Shown: piece after piece, positions 19,171-27,003 of the stretch
Layout of the letters: the number at the start of each line of letters is the position of its first letter
Position numbering within the stretch: position 1 is the first letter of the stretch
From: Candidatus Rokuibacteriota bacterium
GTDB taxonomy: Bacteria; Methylomirabilota; Methylomirabilia; Rokubacteriales; CSP1-6
DNA length: 64,000 nucleotides
Assembly (NCBI GenBank): GCA_016184365.1
Contig: JACPCW010000078.1
Location: 1-64,000 of the forward strand
Reading direction: 5' to 3'
The notes under the pieces: model-generated
What the model was told of the DNA's origin: nothing
Seen by the model: the letters and a program-made list of their open reading frames with translations, nothing else
The model's database searches: none
Translations under genes and position numbers: made by a program

Positions 19171-20370
19171 ATGAAAATCTGCATGTTCCATCTCATGCCG
19201 TATCGCTTCCTGCCGCCGGACTTCGAGAACCGCTACCGCTCGGTCTGGGTCGACGTGCCGCACGAGCTGTACGACGCGCAGAAGACGCACGGGCTCTACA
19301 ACGAGTTCCTCGACGAGCTCGAGTTCGCGGAGCGCCAGGGCTTCGACGGGCTCTGCGTCAACGAGCACCACAACAACGCGTACGGTCTGATGCCGTCGCC
19401 GAACCTCATGGCCGCGGCGCTCACGCGGCGCACGTCGAAGGCGGCGATCGTCGTCCTCGGCAACAGCCTCGCCGCGTACAACCCGCCGATCCGCGTCGCC
19501 GAGGAATTCGCGATGCTCGACGTGCTGTCCGGCGGCCGGCTCGTCGCGGGATTTCCCGTCGGGACGCCGATGGACATGAACTTCGCGTACGGCATCGACC
19601 CGTCGACGGTGCGCGACCGGTACAACGAGGCGCACGACCTCGTCATCCAGGCGTGGACGCGACCGGACGTCTTCGCGTTCAACGGCAGGTACACGCAAGC
19701 GCGCTACGTGAACATCTGGCCGCAGCCGCTGCAGAAGCCGCATCCGCCGGTGTGGATTCCCGGCGGCGGCAGCCTCGAGACGTTCGAGTGGACGGCGAAG
19801 CGCGACTACGTCTACTGCTACCTCTCGTATTACGGCTACAAGCGCGGCAAGGGCATCATGGACAGCTTCTGGCAGACGATCGAGGGACTCGGCGTCGAGG
19901 ACAATCCGTACCGCGCGGGATTCCTGCAGCTCGTGTGCGTCGCCGACACGGACGCCGAAGCCGAGAAGCTCTACTTCCCGCACGTGCACTACTTCTATCA
20001 GAAGTGTCTGAACGTCTGGGAGGGCTTCGCGGAGCCGCCGGGCTACCGGACGCCCGCGACGATCAGGGCGGGCGTGCGCGCGCAGTTCGGCGCGAAGGCG
20101 AAGAAGATCCGCGCCGAGCTGAACTGGGCGAAGTACATGGAGAACGGCTACGTGATCGCCGGGAGCCCGGCGACGGTCCGGGATCAGCTCCTGGACTGCG
20201 TGAAGAGCCTCCGCATCGGCCATCTCATGGTGCTGATGCAGATCGGCTCGATGCCGAAGGACCTGACGCTCCGGAACATCGAGCTCTTCGCGCGCGAGGT
20301 CATGCCGCACGTCCGCGACGTGTGGCCGGCGTACTCGGACCGCTGGTGGCCGGCGGGAGCGACGGCGTGA
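19171..20370 (+). CDS. LLM-class flavin-dependent oxidoreductase
   Basis: A 399-residue bacterial luciferase-like (F420/FMN) TIM-barrel protein. Typical segments are EFAERQGFDGLCVNEHHNN near 50, NSLAAYNPPIRVAEEFAMLDVLSGGRLVAGFPVG (read in parts, about 105-140), KPHPPVWIPGGG near 190, and a C-terminal GSPATVRDQL helix. GGAGG lies 6 nt before the ATG. It is the first gene of a four-gene unit with overlapping ends (LLM, hydrolase-like, SDR, LLM), which suggests a joint oxidative pathway. The substrate is unknown. A second LLM ends the operon. Confidence 0.9.
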   Translation: MKICMFHLMPYRFLPPDFENRYRSVWVDVPHELYDAQKTHGLYNEFLDELEFAERQGFDGLCVNEHHNNAYGLMPSPNLMAAALTRRTSKAAIVVLGNSLAAYNPPIRVAEEFAMLDVLSGGRLVAGFPVGTPMDMNFAYGIDPSTVRDRYNEAHDLVIQAWTRPDVFAFNGRYTQARYVNIWPQPLQKPHPPVWIPGGGSLETFEWTAKRDYVYCYLSYYGYKRGKGIMDSFWQTIEGLGVEDNPYRAGFLQLVCVADTDAEAEKLYFPHVHYFYQKCLNVWEGFAEPPGYRTPATIRAGVRAQFGAKAKKIRAELNWAKYMENGYVIAGSPATVRDQLLDCVKSLRIGHLMVLMQIGSMPKDLTLRNIELFAREVMPHVRDVWPAYSDRWWPAGATA

Positions 20371-21230
20371 GCCGGCGCGAGATCGACGAGCGACACGGCT
20401 CCGCCGGGTCGCTCGGAGCGGTGGGGGGTCTGGGGGGCCATGTCGGGGCCCCCCAGGAGCACTTCGTCCCGTTGCGCGACGGCGTCGTCACGCTCCGCGT
20501 GCTGTCGGCAGGACGCGGCGCGCCGCTCGTGTACTTCCATTCGTTTCACGAGGTCGAGCCGTGGTCGCCGTTCCTCGACCGGCTCGCCGAGCGCTTCACG
20601 GTGTACGCGCCGGTGCATCCGGGCGCACCAGGATCGTCCGGCGTCGAGACGCTCGATGGCGTGTACGACCTGACGCTCGCGTACGACGAGCTCTTCGATG
20701 CGCTCGGTCTCGCGAATCCGCATCTCGTCGGCCACGGGTTCGGCGGCATGGCGGCGGCGGAGACGGCCGCGGTGTTTCGGCGCCGTCCGGCTCGGCTCGT
20801 GCTCGTCTCGCCGCTCGGGCTCTGGCTCGACCAGACGCCGAGCGCGGATCTGCTGATCCTGCCGGTCGAAGAGCTGCTCGCGGCGCTCTGGGCCGATCCG
20901 AGCTCGCCGGCGGCACGGGCGTGGGCGAGCGCGCCGGACGCCGATCCGGACAACGTCCCCGCGCTCGCGGCGTCGCTGCAGCGGCGATCGGCCATGGCGA
21001 AGTTCGTGTGGCCGATTCCGGACAGGGGGCTCGCCAGGCGTCTGCATCGCATCGTCGCGCCGACGCTGCTGCTGTGGGGCGAGAGCGATCGCGCCAACCC
21101 GCTCGTGTACGCCGAAGAGTGGCAGCGACGCGTCAAGGGCGCGGCGCTCCGCCTGCTGCCCGGTGGACACATGGTCATCCACGAACAACCCGACGCGGCC
21201 GCCGCCGCCGTCACGGAGTTTCTCACATGA
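20367..21230 (+). CDS. Alpha/beta-hydrolase fold protein lacking the nucleophile serine
   Basis: The protein is 287 residues from GTG 20367, which overlaps the LLM stop (GTGA), or 252 residues from TTG 20472. In the long form residues 8-30 are encoded by repeat copy 5 (RHGSAG through HVGAPQ). The TTG form has AGGAG 12 nt upstream and begins near the usual family N-terminus. The fold is clear: VTLRVLSAGRGAPLVYFHSFHE, DLTLAYDELFDALGL, and a late His in GGHMVIHEQP. The nucleophile elbow, normally GHSxG, reads VGHGFGGMAA, so Ser is replaced by Gly. It is therefore either not a serine hydrolase or uses other chemistry. The stop overlaps the SDR start. Confidence 0.8.
   Translation: MSRREIDERHGSAGSLGAVGGLGGHVGAPQEHFVPLRDGVVTLRVLSAGRGAPLVYFHSFHEVEPWSPFLDRLAERFTVYAPVHPGAPGSSGVETLDGVYDLTLAYDELFDALGLANPHLVGHGFGGMAAAETAAVFRRRPARLVLVSPLGLWLDQTPSADLLILPVEELLAALWADPSSPAARAWASAPDADPDNVPALAASLQRRSAMAKFVWPIPDRGLARRLHRIVAPTLLLWGESDRANPLVYAEEWQRRVKGAALRLLPGGHMVIHEQPDAAAAAVTEFLT
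20388..20456 (+). repeat. Two-hairpin intergenic element, copy 5 (possibly translated)
   Basis: Hairpin 1 (20388-20414) has stem GAGCGAC, an A.G mismatch, then CGGC closed by TCC. The outer stem pairs perfectly though its sequence differs from other copies. Hairpin 2 (20430-20456) is a 10-bp stem CTGGGGGGCC with loop ATGTCGG. It lies at the 5' end of the hydrolase-like gene inside an operon. Confidence 0.9.
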
Positions 21231-22030
21231 GCTCGCTCGATCCTGGAACGCTCGTCGAAGGGTGCGTCATCGTCACGGGCGGCGGGTCCGGCATCGGCCG
21301 CGCCATCGCCGAGCGGCTCGCGCGCTGCGGCGCTCCCGTCGCCGTCATGGACGTGCTGTCCGACGGCGGCAAGGAAACGGTCGACGTGATCGCGCGCGCC
21401 GGTGGCCGGGCGATCTTCCTCGAAGGCGACGTGAGTCGCTGGGCCGACGTCGATGCGACCGTGGGCGCCGCCGTCCAGCAGCTCGGGCCGCTCGGCACGA
21501 TGGTGAACGCCGCCGGCATTCTCGACGGCTACGCGACGGCCGACGAGATGTCGCCGGCGGTGTGGGAACGCGTCATCGCGATCGATCTCTCCGGCACGTT
21601 CTACGGCGCGAAGCGCGCGCTCGGCGAGATGCTCCCGCGCGGTCGCGGCCGGATCATCAACATCGCGTCCGTCGCCGGGCTCGTCGGTGACGGCGGCGGC
21701 GCCGCGTACGTGTCCGCGAAGCACGGCGTGGTCGGCCTCACGAAGCGCATGGCGACCACGTACGCGCCGCTCGGGATCACCGTCAACGCGATCTGCCCCG
21801 GGCCGATCGCGACGGGCCTCAGACCGAATTCGGCGCGGCTGCTCGGCTCCGACGCGCCCCCGATGCGCGGCATCGGAGGCGACGACGCCGCGATTCGCGC
21901 GATCGTGCCCGCCGGGCGCCGCGGCACGGTGGAGGAGGTCGCCGCGGCGGCGCAGTTCCTCGCGAGCGAGGCCGCCGGGTACGTCACGGGAACCACGATG
22001 GTCGTGGATGGTGGATGGGTCGCCCGATGA
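21227..22030 (+). CDS. Short-chain dehydrogenase/reductase
   Basis: A 267-residue Rossmann-fold oxidoreductase. The cofactor motif is TGGGSGIG (about 18-25), then NAAG near 92. The catalytic Ser-Tyr-Lys set is in NIASVAGLVG and AAYVSAKHG (Tyr-x3-Lys intact). VDGGW ends the protein. It should oxidise or reduce an alcohol/ketone with NAD(P). The start overlaps the previous stop and the stop overlaps the next start (both ATGA), so it is co-translated with the two LLM genes and the hydrolase-like gene. Confidence 0.92.
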   Translation: MSSLDPGTLVEGCVIVTGGGSGIGRAIAERLARCGAPVAVMDVLSDGGKETVDVIARAGGRAIFLEGDVSRWADVDATVGAAVQQLGPLGTMVNAAGILDGYATADEMSPAVWERVIAIDLSGTFYGAKRALGEMLPRGRGRIINIASVAGLVGDGGGAAYVSAKHGVVGLTKRMATTYAPLGITVNAICPGPIATGLRPNSARLLGSDAPPMRGIGGDDAAIRAIVPAGRRGTVEEVAAAAQFLASEAAGYVTGTTMVVDGGWVAR

Positions 22031-23169
22031 TCACGAAATTCTCCGCGCTCTTCGTCGGTCAGATCGAGCTCGACAACATCGGTCTCGGCGGCACGCCGGC
22101 CGACGAGCGGCGCTATTCGAACGAACGGTGCGCCGAGGTGTACTGGACGGCGCGCGACGTCGCCCAGGCGATGGACGAGCTCGGGTACTACTGCCTCTGG
22201 ACCGCCGAGCATCATTTCCAGCGTGAGGGGTACGAAGTCCTGCCGAACCTCGTCCAGCTCGGCTTGTGGCTCGCGACGCAGACGCGGCATCTCAAGTTCG
22301 GCTGCGCGTTCAACGTGCTTCCGATGTGGCACCCCATCCGGATCGCCGAAGACTACGCCATGGCGGACATCGTCACCGGCGGCCGCGTGATCATGGGCAT
22401 CGGGCGCGGCTACCACACGCGCGAGGTGGAGACGTTCGGTGCGCCGCTGCTCGACCAGGCGGCGAATCGCGAGCTGTTCGAAGAACAGTACGACGTCATG
22501 ATGAAGTGCTTCAACGAGGAGTCGTTCTCGCACCGCGGGAAGTACTACACGATTCCCGCGGACGTCGACTACCGCGGCTATCGCCTGCGGGACCTCACGT
22601 GCGTGCCGCGTCCGATCCACCGCCCCGTCGAAATCTGGATGCCGATCGCGTCGGGCAAGTCGATCGACTGGATGGCGCAGAAAAATCTCAAAGCGATGGT
22701 CACGCTGAACGGCGAGACGATCACCGAGCAGATGCTCACGCAGTACCGCGACGCGTGCGCACGCCACGGCCGACAGAAGCAGCTCGGCGAAGACGTCTGC
22801 TGGGGCGTCGGTCTCTATCTCGCCGACAGCCAGGCCGAGGGCGTCCGCCGGCTCGAGCCGTCGCACGACGAGCGCTACAAGTGGTTCGCGCCGTTCGGTT
22901 TCGTCCGCTACGCGGACGAGCAGGGACGCGTGTGGGGCACGCCCGGCGCGCCGGCGCGCATTCCGACGCTCGCGGAAGGCGTCAGGCAGAAGGCGTGGCT
23001 GGTCGGCCGCCCGGAAGACGTCATCGAAGAGATCCGCGCCGTCGAAGCGAAGTACCCGGGCCTCGACCAGATGATGATCCACTGGGCCGAGGGCCTGTCG
23101 CCGAAGGAGTTCAAGGAACAGCTCACCTGGTTCGCGCGCGAGGTGATGCCCGCGTTCACGCGACGCTAG
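22027..23169 (+). CDS. LLM-class flavin-dependent oxidoreductase (second of operon)
   Basis: A 380-residue luciferase-like protein. Segments AMDELGYYCLWTAEHHFQREGYE, FGCAFNVLPMWHPIRIAEDYAM (read in parts) and GGRVIMGIGRGYHTREVE match the family, and a long insertion near 150-200 holds the substrate side. The ATG at 22027 overlaps the SDR stop. It differs clearly from the LLM at 19171, so the operon has two distinct flavin oxidoreductases rather than a tandem copy. Two hairpins and a T-run follow the stop. Confidence 0.9.
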   Translation: MITKFSALFVGQIELDNIGLGGTPADERRYSNERCAEVYWTARDVAQAMDELGYYCLWTAEHHFQREGYEVLPNLVQLGLWLATQTRHLKFGCAFNVLPMWHPIRIAEDYAMADIVTGGRVIMGIGRGYHTREVETFGAPLLDQAANRELFEEQYDVMMKCFNEESFSHRGKYYTIPADVDYRGYRLRDLTCVPRPIHRPVEIWMPIASGKSIDWMAQKNLKAMVTLNGETITEQMLTQYRDACARHGRQKQLGEDVCWGVGLYLADSQAEGVRRLEPSHDERYKWFAPFGFVRYADEQGRVWGTPGAPARIPTLAEGVRQKAWLVGRPEDVIEEIRAVEAKYPGLDQMMIHWAEGLSPKEFKEQLTWFAREVMPAFTRR

Positions 23170-23173
23170 CGCA

Positions 23174-23249
23174 GTACCCCCAGGGGGTACCTTCTACTCG
23201 GCGGCCGTCGTGTCGGAGGCCGCCGAGACCCCCAGCGGTTGGGTTTTCT
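23174..23249 (+). terminator. Probable intrinsic terminator after the LLM operon
   Basis: Two perfect hairpins follow the stop. 23174-23190 has arms GTACCCCC with a one-base loop. 23197-23227 has 10-bp arms CTCGGCGGCC with an 11-nt loop. A TTTT-containing pyrimidine stretch (23244-23249) follows about 16 bp later. The T-run is a little far from the stem, so efficiency is uncertain, but it is the best terminator-like signal in the window. Confidence 0.5.
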
Positions 23250-23250
23250 C

Positions 23251-23282
23251 TTGACTCCCCCTCGTACGTATGGTGGTAATAC
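23251..23282 (+). promoter_or_regulatory. Candidate promoter of the SWIB-like gene
   Basis: TTGACT (23251) and TAATAC (23277) are separated by 20 bp, longer than the 17 bp optimum. They stand 50-80 bp before the ATG at 23331 and directly after the putative terminator, where a new promoter is needed. Confidence 0.4.
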
Positions 23283-23330
23283 CCCCCAGGGTCCGGGCGG
23301 CACTACACATCACCGAGGAGGCGGAAAGAC

Positions 23331-23507
23331 ATGGCGAAAGCAGCGGCGAAGGGCGGACGGAAGCCGTTCGGAGGCTTCTCGATCAGCTTCAAGGGCGCGA
23401 CTGATTCCCTCGAGTCGGTGTTCGGCTCGACGCCGATCGGTCCCGCAGAGATGACGAAGAAGCTCTGGGTGTACGTGAAGCGGAAGAAGCTCTCCGGCAA
23501 GCGATAA
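23331..23507 (+). CDS. Small basic protein resembling the N-terminal half of a SWIB domain
   Basis: A 58-residue protein with GAGGAGG 9 nt before its ATG. Residues 25-55 (LESVFGSTPIGPAEMTKKLW, then VYVKRKKL) match the first part of the SWIB/MDM2 fold as I know it (a variable loop, P, then E-V-TKKLW-x-YIK-x2-x-L). The domain stops there, before the usual second half. The N-terminus is Lys/Arg-rich. SWIB domains in bacteria are associated with chromatin or DNA-binding proteins of unknown role. It could be a truncated SWIB protein or a small, naturally half-length version. Repeat copy 6 begins 5 bp after the stop. Confidence 0.65.
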   Translation: MAKAAAKGGRKPFGGFSISFKGATDSLESVFGSTPIGPAEMTKKLWVYVKRKKLSGKR

Positions 23508-23511
23508 CCAC

Positions 23512-23582
23512 TTGGGGGGCCCCGAAATGGCCCCCCCAACCCCCCACACCCTCGGAGCGCCCCGGCGAAGCCGTGGCGCTCC
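23512..23582 (-). repeat. Two-hairpin intergenic element, copy 6
   Basis: Minus orientation, between convergent genes. Hairpin 2 (23512-23539) has six G against seven C, loop CCGAAAT as read on plus. Hairpin 1 (23554-23582) has stem GGAGCGCC, a C.T mismatch, then CGGC closed by GAA as read on plus. Confidence 0.88.
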
Positions 23583-23612
23583 TCGATTTCCGGCTCCCGT
23601 TCGTGCTGGAGT

Positions 23613-24119
23613 CTACCCGGCGGTGACGACGAGGTAGGCGCGCGCGACCCAGGCCGCGTAGTACTGCATGTACGGCACCCACGCGGTGTTGAACGCGTAG
23701 ATCCCGACCGCGAGCCCGACCGCGAGCACGACGACGACGGCGCGGTGGGGAATGGTGTCGGGGAGCGGCAGCATGTGCGCCACCGCCGACAGCACGAAGA
23801 GCACGAGGATCATCGCCATGATGATCGCGATCGGCGTGATGAAGATGAACAGCGACAGCACGACCAGCGCGTCGACCCACGCCGTCTCCGTGTCGATGAA
23901 ACGTTCCTCGATCTTCGGATTCTTGCTGACGCGGTCGAGCTTGGCGCGGACGCCGGCCTGGCCCTTTTCGAGTTTCTGACTGATCTTCTGTTCGACGACC
24001 TCGACCTTGTCCTCGAGCGTGTCGACCACGTTGCCGAGCGCGCCGAAGTACGCCGCCACCACCACGGCCGCCAGGATCAGCAGCAGCCACTGGCTGAACC
24101 CCCACGTGGACTGGCTCAT
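23613..24119 (-). CDS. Membrane protein with coiled-coil segment, unknown function
   Basis: A 168-residue protein. A membrane segment lies at about 8-28 (WLLLILAAVVVAAYFGALG), then a charged coiled-coil stretch (VVDTLEDKVEVVEQKISQKLE, about 31-70), then three more membrane segments (about 80-165). No family recognised. Its ATG overlaps the stop of the HAD gene, so it is the last gene of a minus-strand unit (DacA, HAD, this). Confidence 0.8.
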   Translation of the reverse strand: MSQSTWGFSQWLLLILAAVVVAAYFGALGNVVDTLEDKVEVVEQKISQKLEKGQAGVRAKLDRVSKNPKIEERFIDTETAWVDALVVLSLFIFITPIAIIMAMILVLFVLSAVAHMLPLPDTIPHRAVVVVLAVGLAVGIYAFNTAWVPYMQYYAAWVARAYLVVTAG

Positions 24120-24790
24120 GCGAGGCCCTCCCGAGGCAGCTCTGCAAGGCTCCTGATGACGAGGTCCGCGGACACGCCGAGCTCTTCGGCGGCCGCGTTC
24201 ATCCGGTTGCACCACGCGACGCGGTAGCCGAACGCCTTCGCGCCGGCCACGTCCCAGCCGTTCGACGAGATGAACAGCAGCTCGCCGGCCGGGATGCCGA
24301 GCGTGTCCGGGCCGATCGCGTAGGCGCGCGGCGACGGCTTGAAGATCTTGGCGCGGTCGACGGAGAGGACCGCATCGAAACAGTCGCCGAGGCCGCTCGA
24401 GGCGACCGCGGCGGCGAGCATCTTCGGCGATCCGTTCGACAGGATGCCGAGGCGCTGGCCGCGGAGCCGATCGAGCGCCTCGCGGGCGTCGGGGAAGCAG
24501 GCCAGCGACAGATACGCGTCCATCAGCCGGGTCACGTCGGCGTCGCTCGCGGTGAGGCCGAGCCGCCGGATGGCGTGACGGAGCGCCGCTTCGGTGACGG
24601 CCCAGAAGTCCTCGTAGCGTCCCATGAGCGAGCGCAGCCACGTGTACTCGAGCTGCTTCTGGCGCCAGAGCATCGAGAGCGCGACCGGGTCGCCGGTGAT
24701 CGTGCGGCCCGCTTCGACGACGGAGTGCACGTCGAAGAGCGTGCCGTAGGCGTCGAAGAGGTAGCCGCGGATTCGGGGCGCGTCGCTCAC
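24116..24790 (-). CDS. Haloacid dehalogenase type II (HAD superfamily)
   Basis: A 224-residue HAD hydrolase with GTG start. The catalytic Asp is in YLFDAYGTLFDV (residues about 10-21). The Arg/Leu-rich cap has MLWRQKQLEYTWLRSLMG, typical of L-2-haloacid dehalogenases. LGILSNGSPKML holds motif II and KPSPRAYAI the motif III Lys. FISSNGWDVAGAKAFGYRVAWCNR ends the core. It likely hydrolyses 2-haloalkanoic acids to hydroxy acids. Its GTG overlaps the dacA stop and its stop overlaps the next ATG. Confidence 0.9.
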   Translation of the reverse strand: MSDAPRIRGYLFDAYGTLFDVHSVVEAGRTITGDPVALSMLWRQKQLEYTWLRSLMGRYEDFWAVTEAALRHAIRRLGLTASDADVTRLMDAYLSLACFPDAREALDRLRGQRLGILSNGSPKMLAAAVASSGLGDCFDAVLSVDRAKIFKPSPRAYAIGPDTLGIPAGELLFISSNGWDVAGAKAFGYRVAWCNRMNAAAEELGVSADLVIRSLAELPREGLA

Positions 24791-25725
24791 TGACGTTCGA
24801 CCGCGCGACGCGCGCGCGTCCGCCGCTTCGGCGCCTCGCGCTTCACGGTCGGCGGCTCCTGGACCTCGAGGCCCGTCTCCGTGAAGGCGAACCGCAGCAG
24901 CTTCTTCGCGTCGGCGAACGACAGCGCCCGCGAGCGCGCGCCGAGCACGACCATCAGGAACTGCTGACCGTCGCGCCAGGCGGCGACGGACAGGTTGTAC
25001 CCCGCCTCGTTCGTGAACCCGGTCTTGAGCGCCTGCACGCCACCCGGATCCTGGAACAGCGGGATGTGCCGGGCGTAGAGCCGTCGGTTGTAGAGGAACG
25101 TCTGGCCGCCGAGCATCGTGCGCGAGCCCGGGTGATCCAGGAGGAGGCGCGACGTCAGCTCGGCGATGTCTCGGGCGCACGTGCGCTGGCGGGGATCGGG
25201 CAGCCCGTGCGGGTTCGCGAACCGCGTCGACGTGAGGCCGAACTCCTGCGCCTTGGCGTTCATGCGCTCGACGAACGCGGCTTCGTCGGCCGCGAGATAT
25301 TCCGCGAGCGCCGTCGCCGCGTCGTTCGCCGAGGCGATCGCGACACCTTCCATGAGCGTCCGCACGGCGACCTGCTCGCCCGTCCGAAGCCCCATGCGGT
25401 AGCGCGGCGTCGTCGCGGCGTTCCGGCTCACCGTCGCGAGATCGTCGAGCGCCACACGTCCGTCTTCGAGGTCCGCGTACGCGAGGTAGAGCGTCATCAG
25501 CTTCACGAGGCTCGCGGGCGCGTGATCGTCGTCGGAGTTCTTCGCGTAGAGGACCCGGCCATCGGGATCGAGGAGCAGGACCGCTTCGGCGCTGAGCGCC
25601 AGGGCGCGCCCGTTCTGCGCGGCGCTGTGGCCGAGCGATCGACCGTTCTGCGCGACGGCGGGGCCGGGAACAAATATCGCGGCGCCAATGAGCGCCGCGA
25701 GGACAAACCGAGGGAAATACACCAC
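24787..25725 (-). CDS. dacA: D-alanyl-D-alanine carboxypeptidase (PBP5/6 type)
   Basis: A 312-residue exported penicillin-binding protein that trims the terminal D-Ala of peptidoglycan stems. Signal peptide at 1-25. SxxK is S72-K75 in ASLVKLM, SxN is S132-N134 in ASANDAA, and KTG is in ALKTGFTNEAGY (about 235). The C-terminus is Arg-rich (RRTRARRAVERQ) and lacks an obvious amphipathic anchor. The N-terminal mature region repeats AQNGR twice. It is first in a minus-strand unit with HAD and a membrane gene. Confidence 0.93.
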   Translation of the reverse strand: MVYFPRFVLAALIGAAIFVPGPAVAQNGRSLGHSAAQNGRALALSAEAVLLLDPDGRVLYAKNSDDDHAPASLVKLMTLYLAYADLEDGRVALDDLATVSRNAATTPRYRMGLRTGEQVAVRTLMEGVAIASANDAATALAEYLAADEAAFVERMNAKAQEFGLTSTRFANPHGLPDPRQRTCARDIAELTSRLLLDHPGSRTMLGGQTFLYNRRLYARHIPLFQDPGGVQALKTGFTNEAGYNLSVAAWRDGQQFLMVVLGARSRALSFADAKKLLRFAFTETGLEVQEPPTVKREAPKRRTRARRAVERQ

Positions 25726-25770
25726 TCGTATTCTAGCCGGACGTGCGTCCGGGAAACAACGAAAAGCCGG

Positions 25771-26040
25771 TCAGCGGACGGCCTGCTTGAGCTCCTTCGA
25801 CGGTTTGAACCGGGGCGTGCGTCCCGCGACGGTCACGGCTTTGCCCGTGCGGGGGTTCGCGATCGTCCGGGGGCGCCGCCGGGCGGCGGTGAAGGTCCCG
25901 AAGCCGACCAGCGTCACCGAATCGCCGCGCTTCAGCGAGGTGAGGATGCCGCCGAGCATCGCGCGCATCGCGCGTTCGCCGGCCGCTTTCGACCAGCCCG
26001 CGGCGTTGGCCATCCGGACCGCGAGATCGGCGCGGTTCAC
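25771..26040 (-). CDS. HU/IHF-family DNA-binding protein
   Basis: An 89-residue histone-like protein. NRADLAVRMANAAGWSKAAGERAMRAM at the N-terminus, GDSVTLVGFGTF and the beta-arm RRRPRTIANPRTGKAVTVAGRTPRFKPSKELK (read in parts) match HU. It bends DNA and organises the nucleoid. The start is a GTG sharing one base with the upstream stop (TAGTG). It is part of a three-gene minus-strand unit with the PCP_red and membrane genes. Confidence 0.93.
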   Translation of the reverse strand: MNRADLAVRMANAAGWSKAAGERAMRAMLGGILTSLKRGDSVTLVGFGTFTAARRRPRTIANPRTGKAVTVAGRTPRFKPSKELKQAVR

Positions 26041-26552
26041 TACATCCCCATCACGCCGCGGGCCTCGTCCATCACCGGTTCGGTGATCGTCGGGTAGCCC
26101 TTGCTCTCGGCGTAACGTTCGATCGCCCGCCGCGCCATCGGCCGGATGAACGCCGGGATGCGCTCGACACGCGCTTCGGCTTCCGGCGCCCACGGCACCG
26201 TCGCCGGCGTGCTGGCGGCGCCGTCGGCAAGCATGCCGGCGAACGGACAGCCGCTCGTCGTGCTCTCGGTCGCGGCGTCGGCGGTGACCGCATCCGGCGA
26301 GCCGTCGAACGCGTCCGTACGCTGGCTCGCGAGGCTCGACCGGAGATGCTCGAACGGCGCCGGCGGCGTCGTGCGGCCGCCGACCTTCACGCCGAGGCTC
26401 TGCACCATCTGCGTCTCGAGCGGATTGGTCAGCATCGCGACGCGGAATCCGCACTCGGGGCACCGGAACGTGACCGCGAGCGAGCCTTCCTGCGGTCCTT
26501 CGGTGCTGAAGAGCTTCATCGGCTCGTCGCAGTCGAGGCAGAGGAACTTCAT
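26040..26552 (-). CDS. Zinc-ribbon protein with C-terminal PCP_red-like domain
   Basis: A 170-residue protein. The N-terminus has a CxxC (CLDC, residues 5-8) and CPEC (31-34) pair that looks like a zinc ribbon. A Thr/Ala/Pro-rich middle follows, then a C-terminal 50 residues (WAPEAEARVERIPAFIRPMARRAIE, then ITEPVMDEARGVMGM, given in parts) that match the short domain at the end of light-independent protochlorophyllide reductase BchB (PCP_red). No photosynthesis genes are present, so the domain has another job here. The stop overlaps the HU start. Confidence 0.8.
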   Translation of the reverse strand: MKFLCLDCDEPMKLFSTEGPQEGSLAVTFRCPECGFRVAMLTNPLETQMVQSLGVKVGGRTTPPAPFEHLRSSLASQRTDAFDGSPDAVTADAATESTTSGCPFAGMLADGAASTPATVPWAPEAEARVERIPAFIRPMARRAIERYAESKGYPTITEPVMDEARGVMGM

Positions 26553-26866
26553 GGCCGCGACATTCTATCACCGCGGATGCGCGGCCAGCGGGCGGTCGCG
26601 GGCGGCGTCTGCAGTCCGGCGATCACGGCGATCGCATACAGGACGACCCACCACGGGCCGCCGACGAGCGCGCGCAAGACGACGACGCTCAGGAGCACGT
26701 ACGCCGAGAATCGCGCGCGCGGATGCCGGCGCCAGAGGAGCCAGGCGACGAACGGCGCGGCGGCGCCCGACAGCCACCAGCCGTGCGCGAGGGCGATGGC
26801 CGCGTAGGCGGCGATCGAGGCGGGAATGGCAAGAATGACAAGGCGCGCAACCCGCACGCGCGCCAC
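26549..26866 (-). CDS. Small integral membrane protein
   Basis: A 105-residue protein with about three membrane segments (LVILAIPASIAAYAAIALAH, about 8-27; a short one near 36-45; and VLLSVVVLRALVGGPWWVVL, about 57-76). The family is unknown. The stop overlaps the start of the PCP_red gene (ATGA), making it the first gene of that unit. Confidence 0.75.
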   Translation of the reverse strand: MARVRVARLVILAIPASIAAYAAIALAHGWWLSGAAAPFVAWLLWRRHPRARFSAYVLLSVVVLRALVGGPWWVVLYAIAVIAGLQTPPATARWPRIRGDRMSRP

Positions 26867-26928
26867 GGTATTCGGCGCGCGTCGCGCGTGTCAAACCGCG
26901 GAGCCTGTGTTAGGTTGGATCGTCGGGC

Positions 26929-27003
26929 GCCGGTGTAGCTCAGTGGCAGAGCAGCGGTTTCGTAAACCGCAGGTCGTGGGTTCAAGTCCCACCGCCGGCT
27001 CCA
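26929..27003 (+). tRNA. tRNA-Thr (anticodon CGT)
   Basis: A complete cloverleaf. The acceptor GCCGGTG pairs with CGCCGGC (one G-U). The D-arm has AGCTCAGTGGCAGAGC, the anticodon stem GCGGT/ACCGC holds loop TTCGTAA, the T-arm is GTGGG/CCCAC with loop TTCAAGT, and an encoded CCA ends it at 27003. The anticodon CGT reads ACG codons. Confidence 0.97.
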
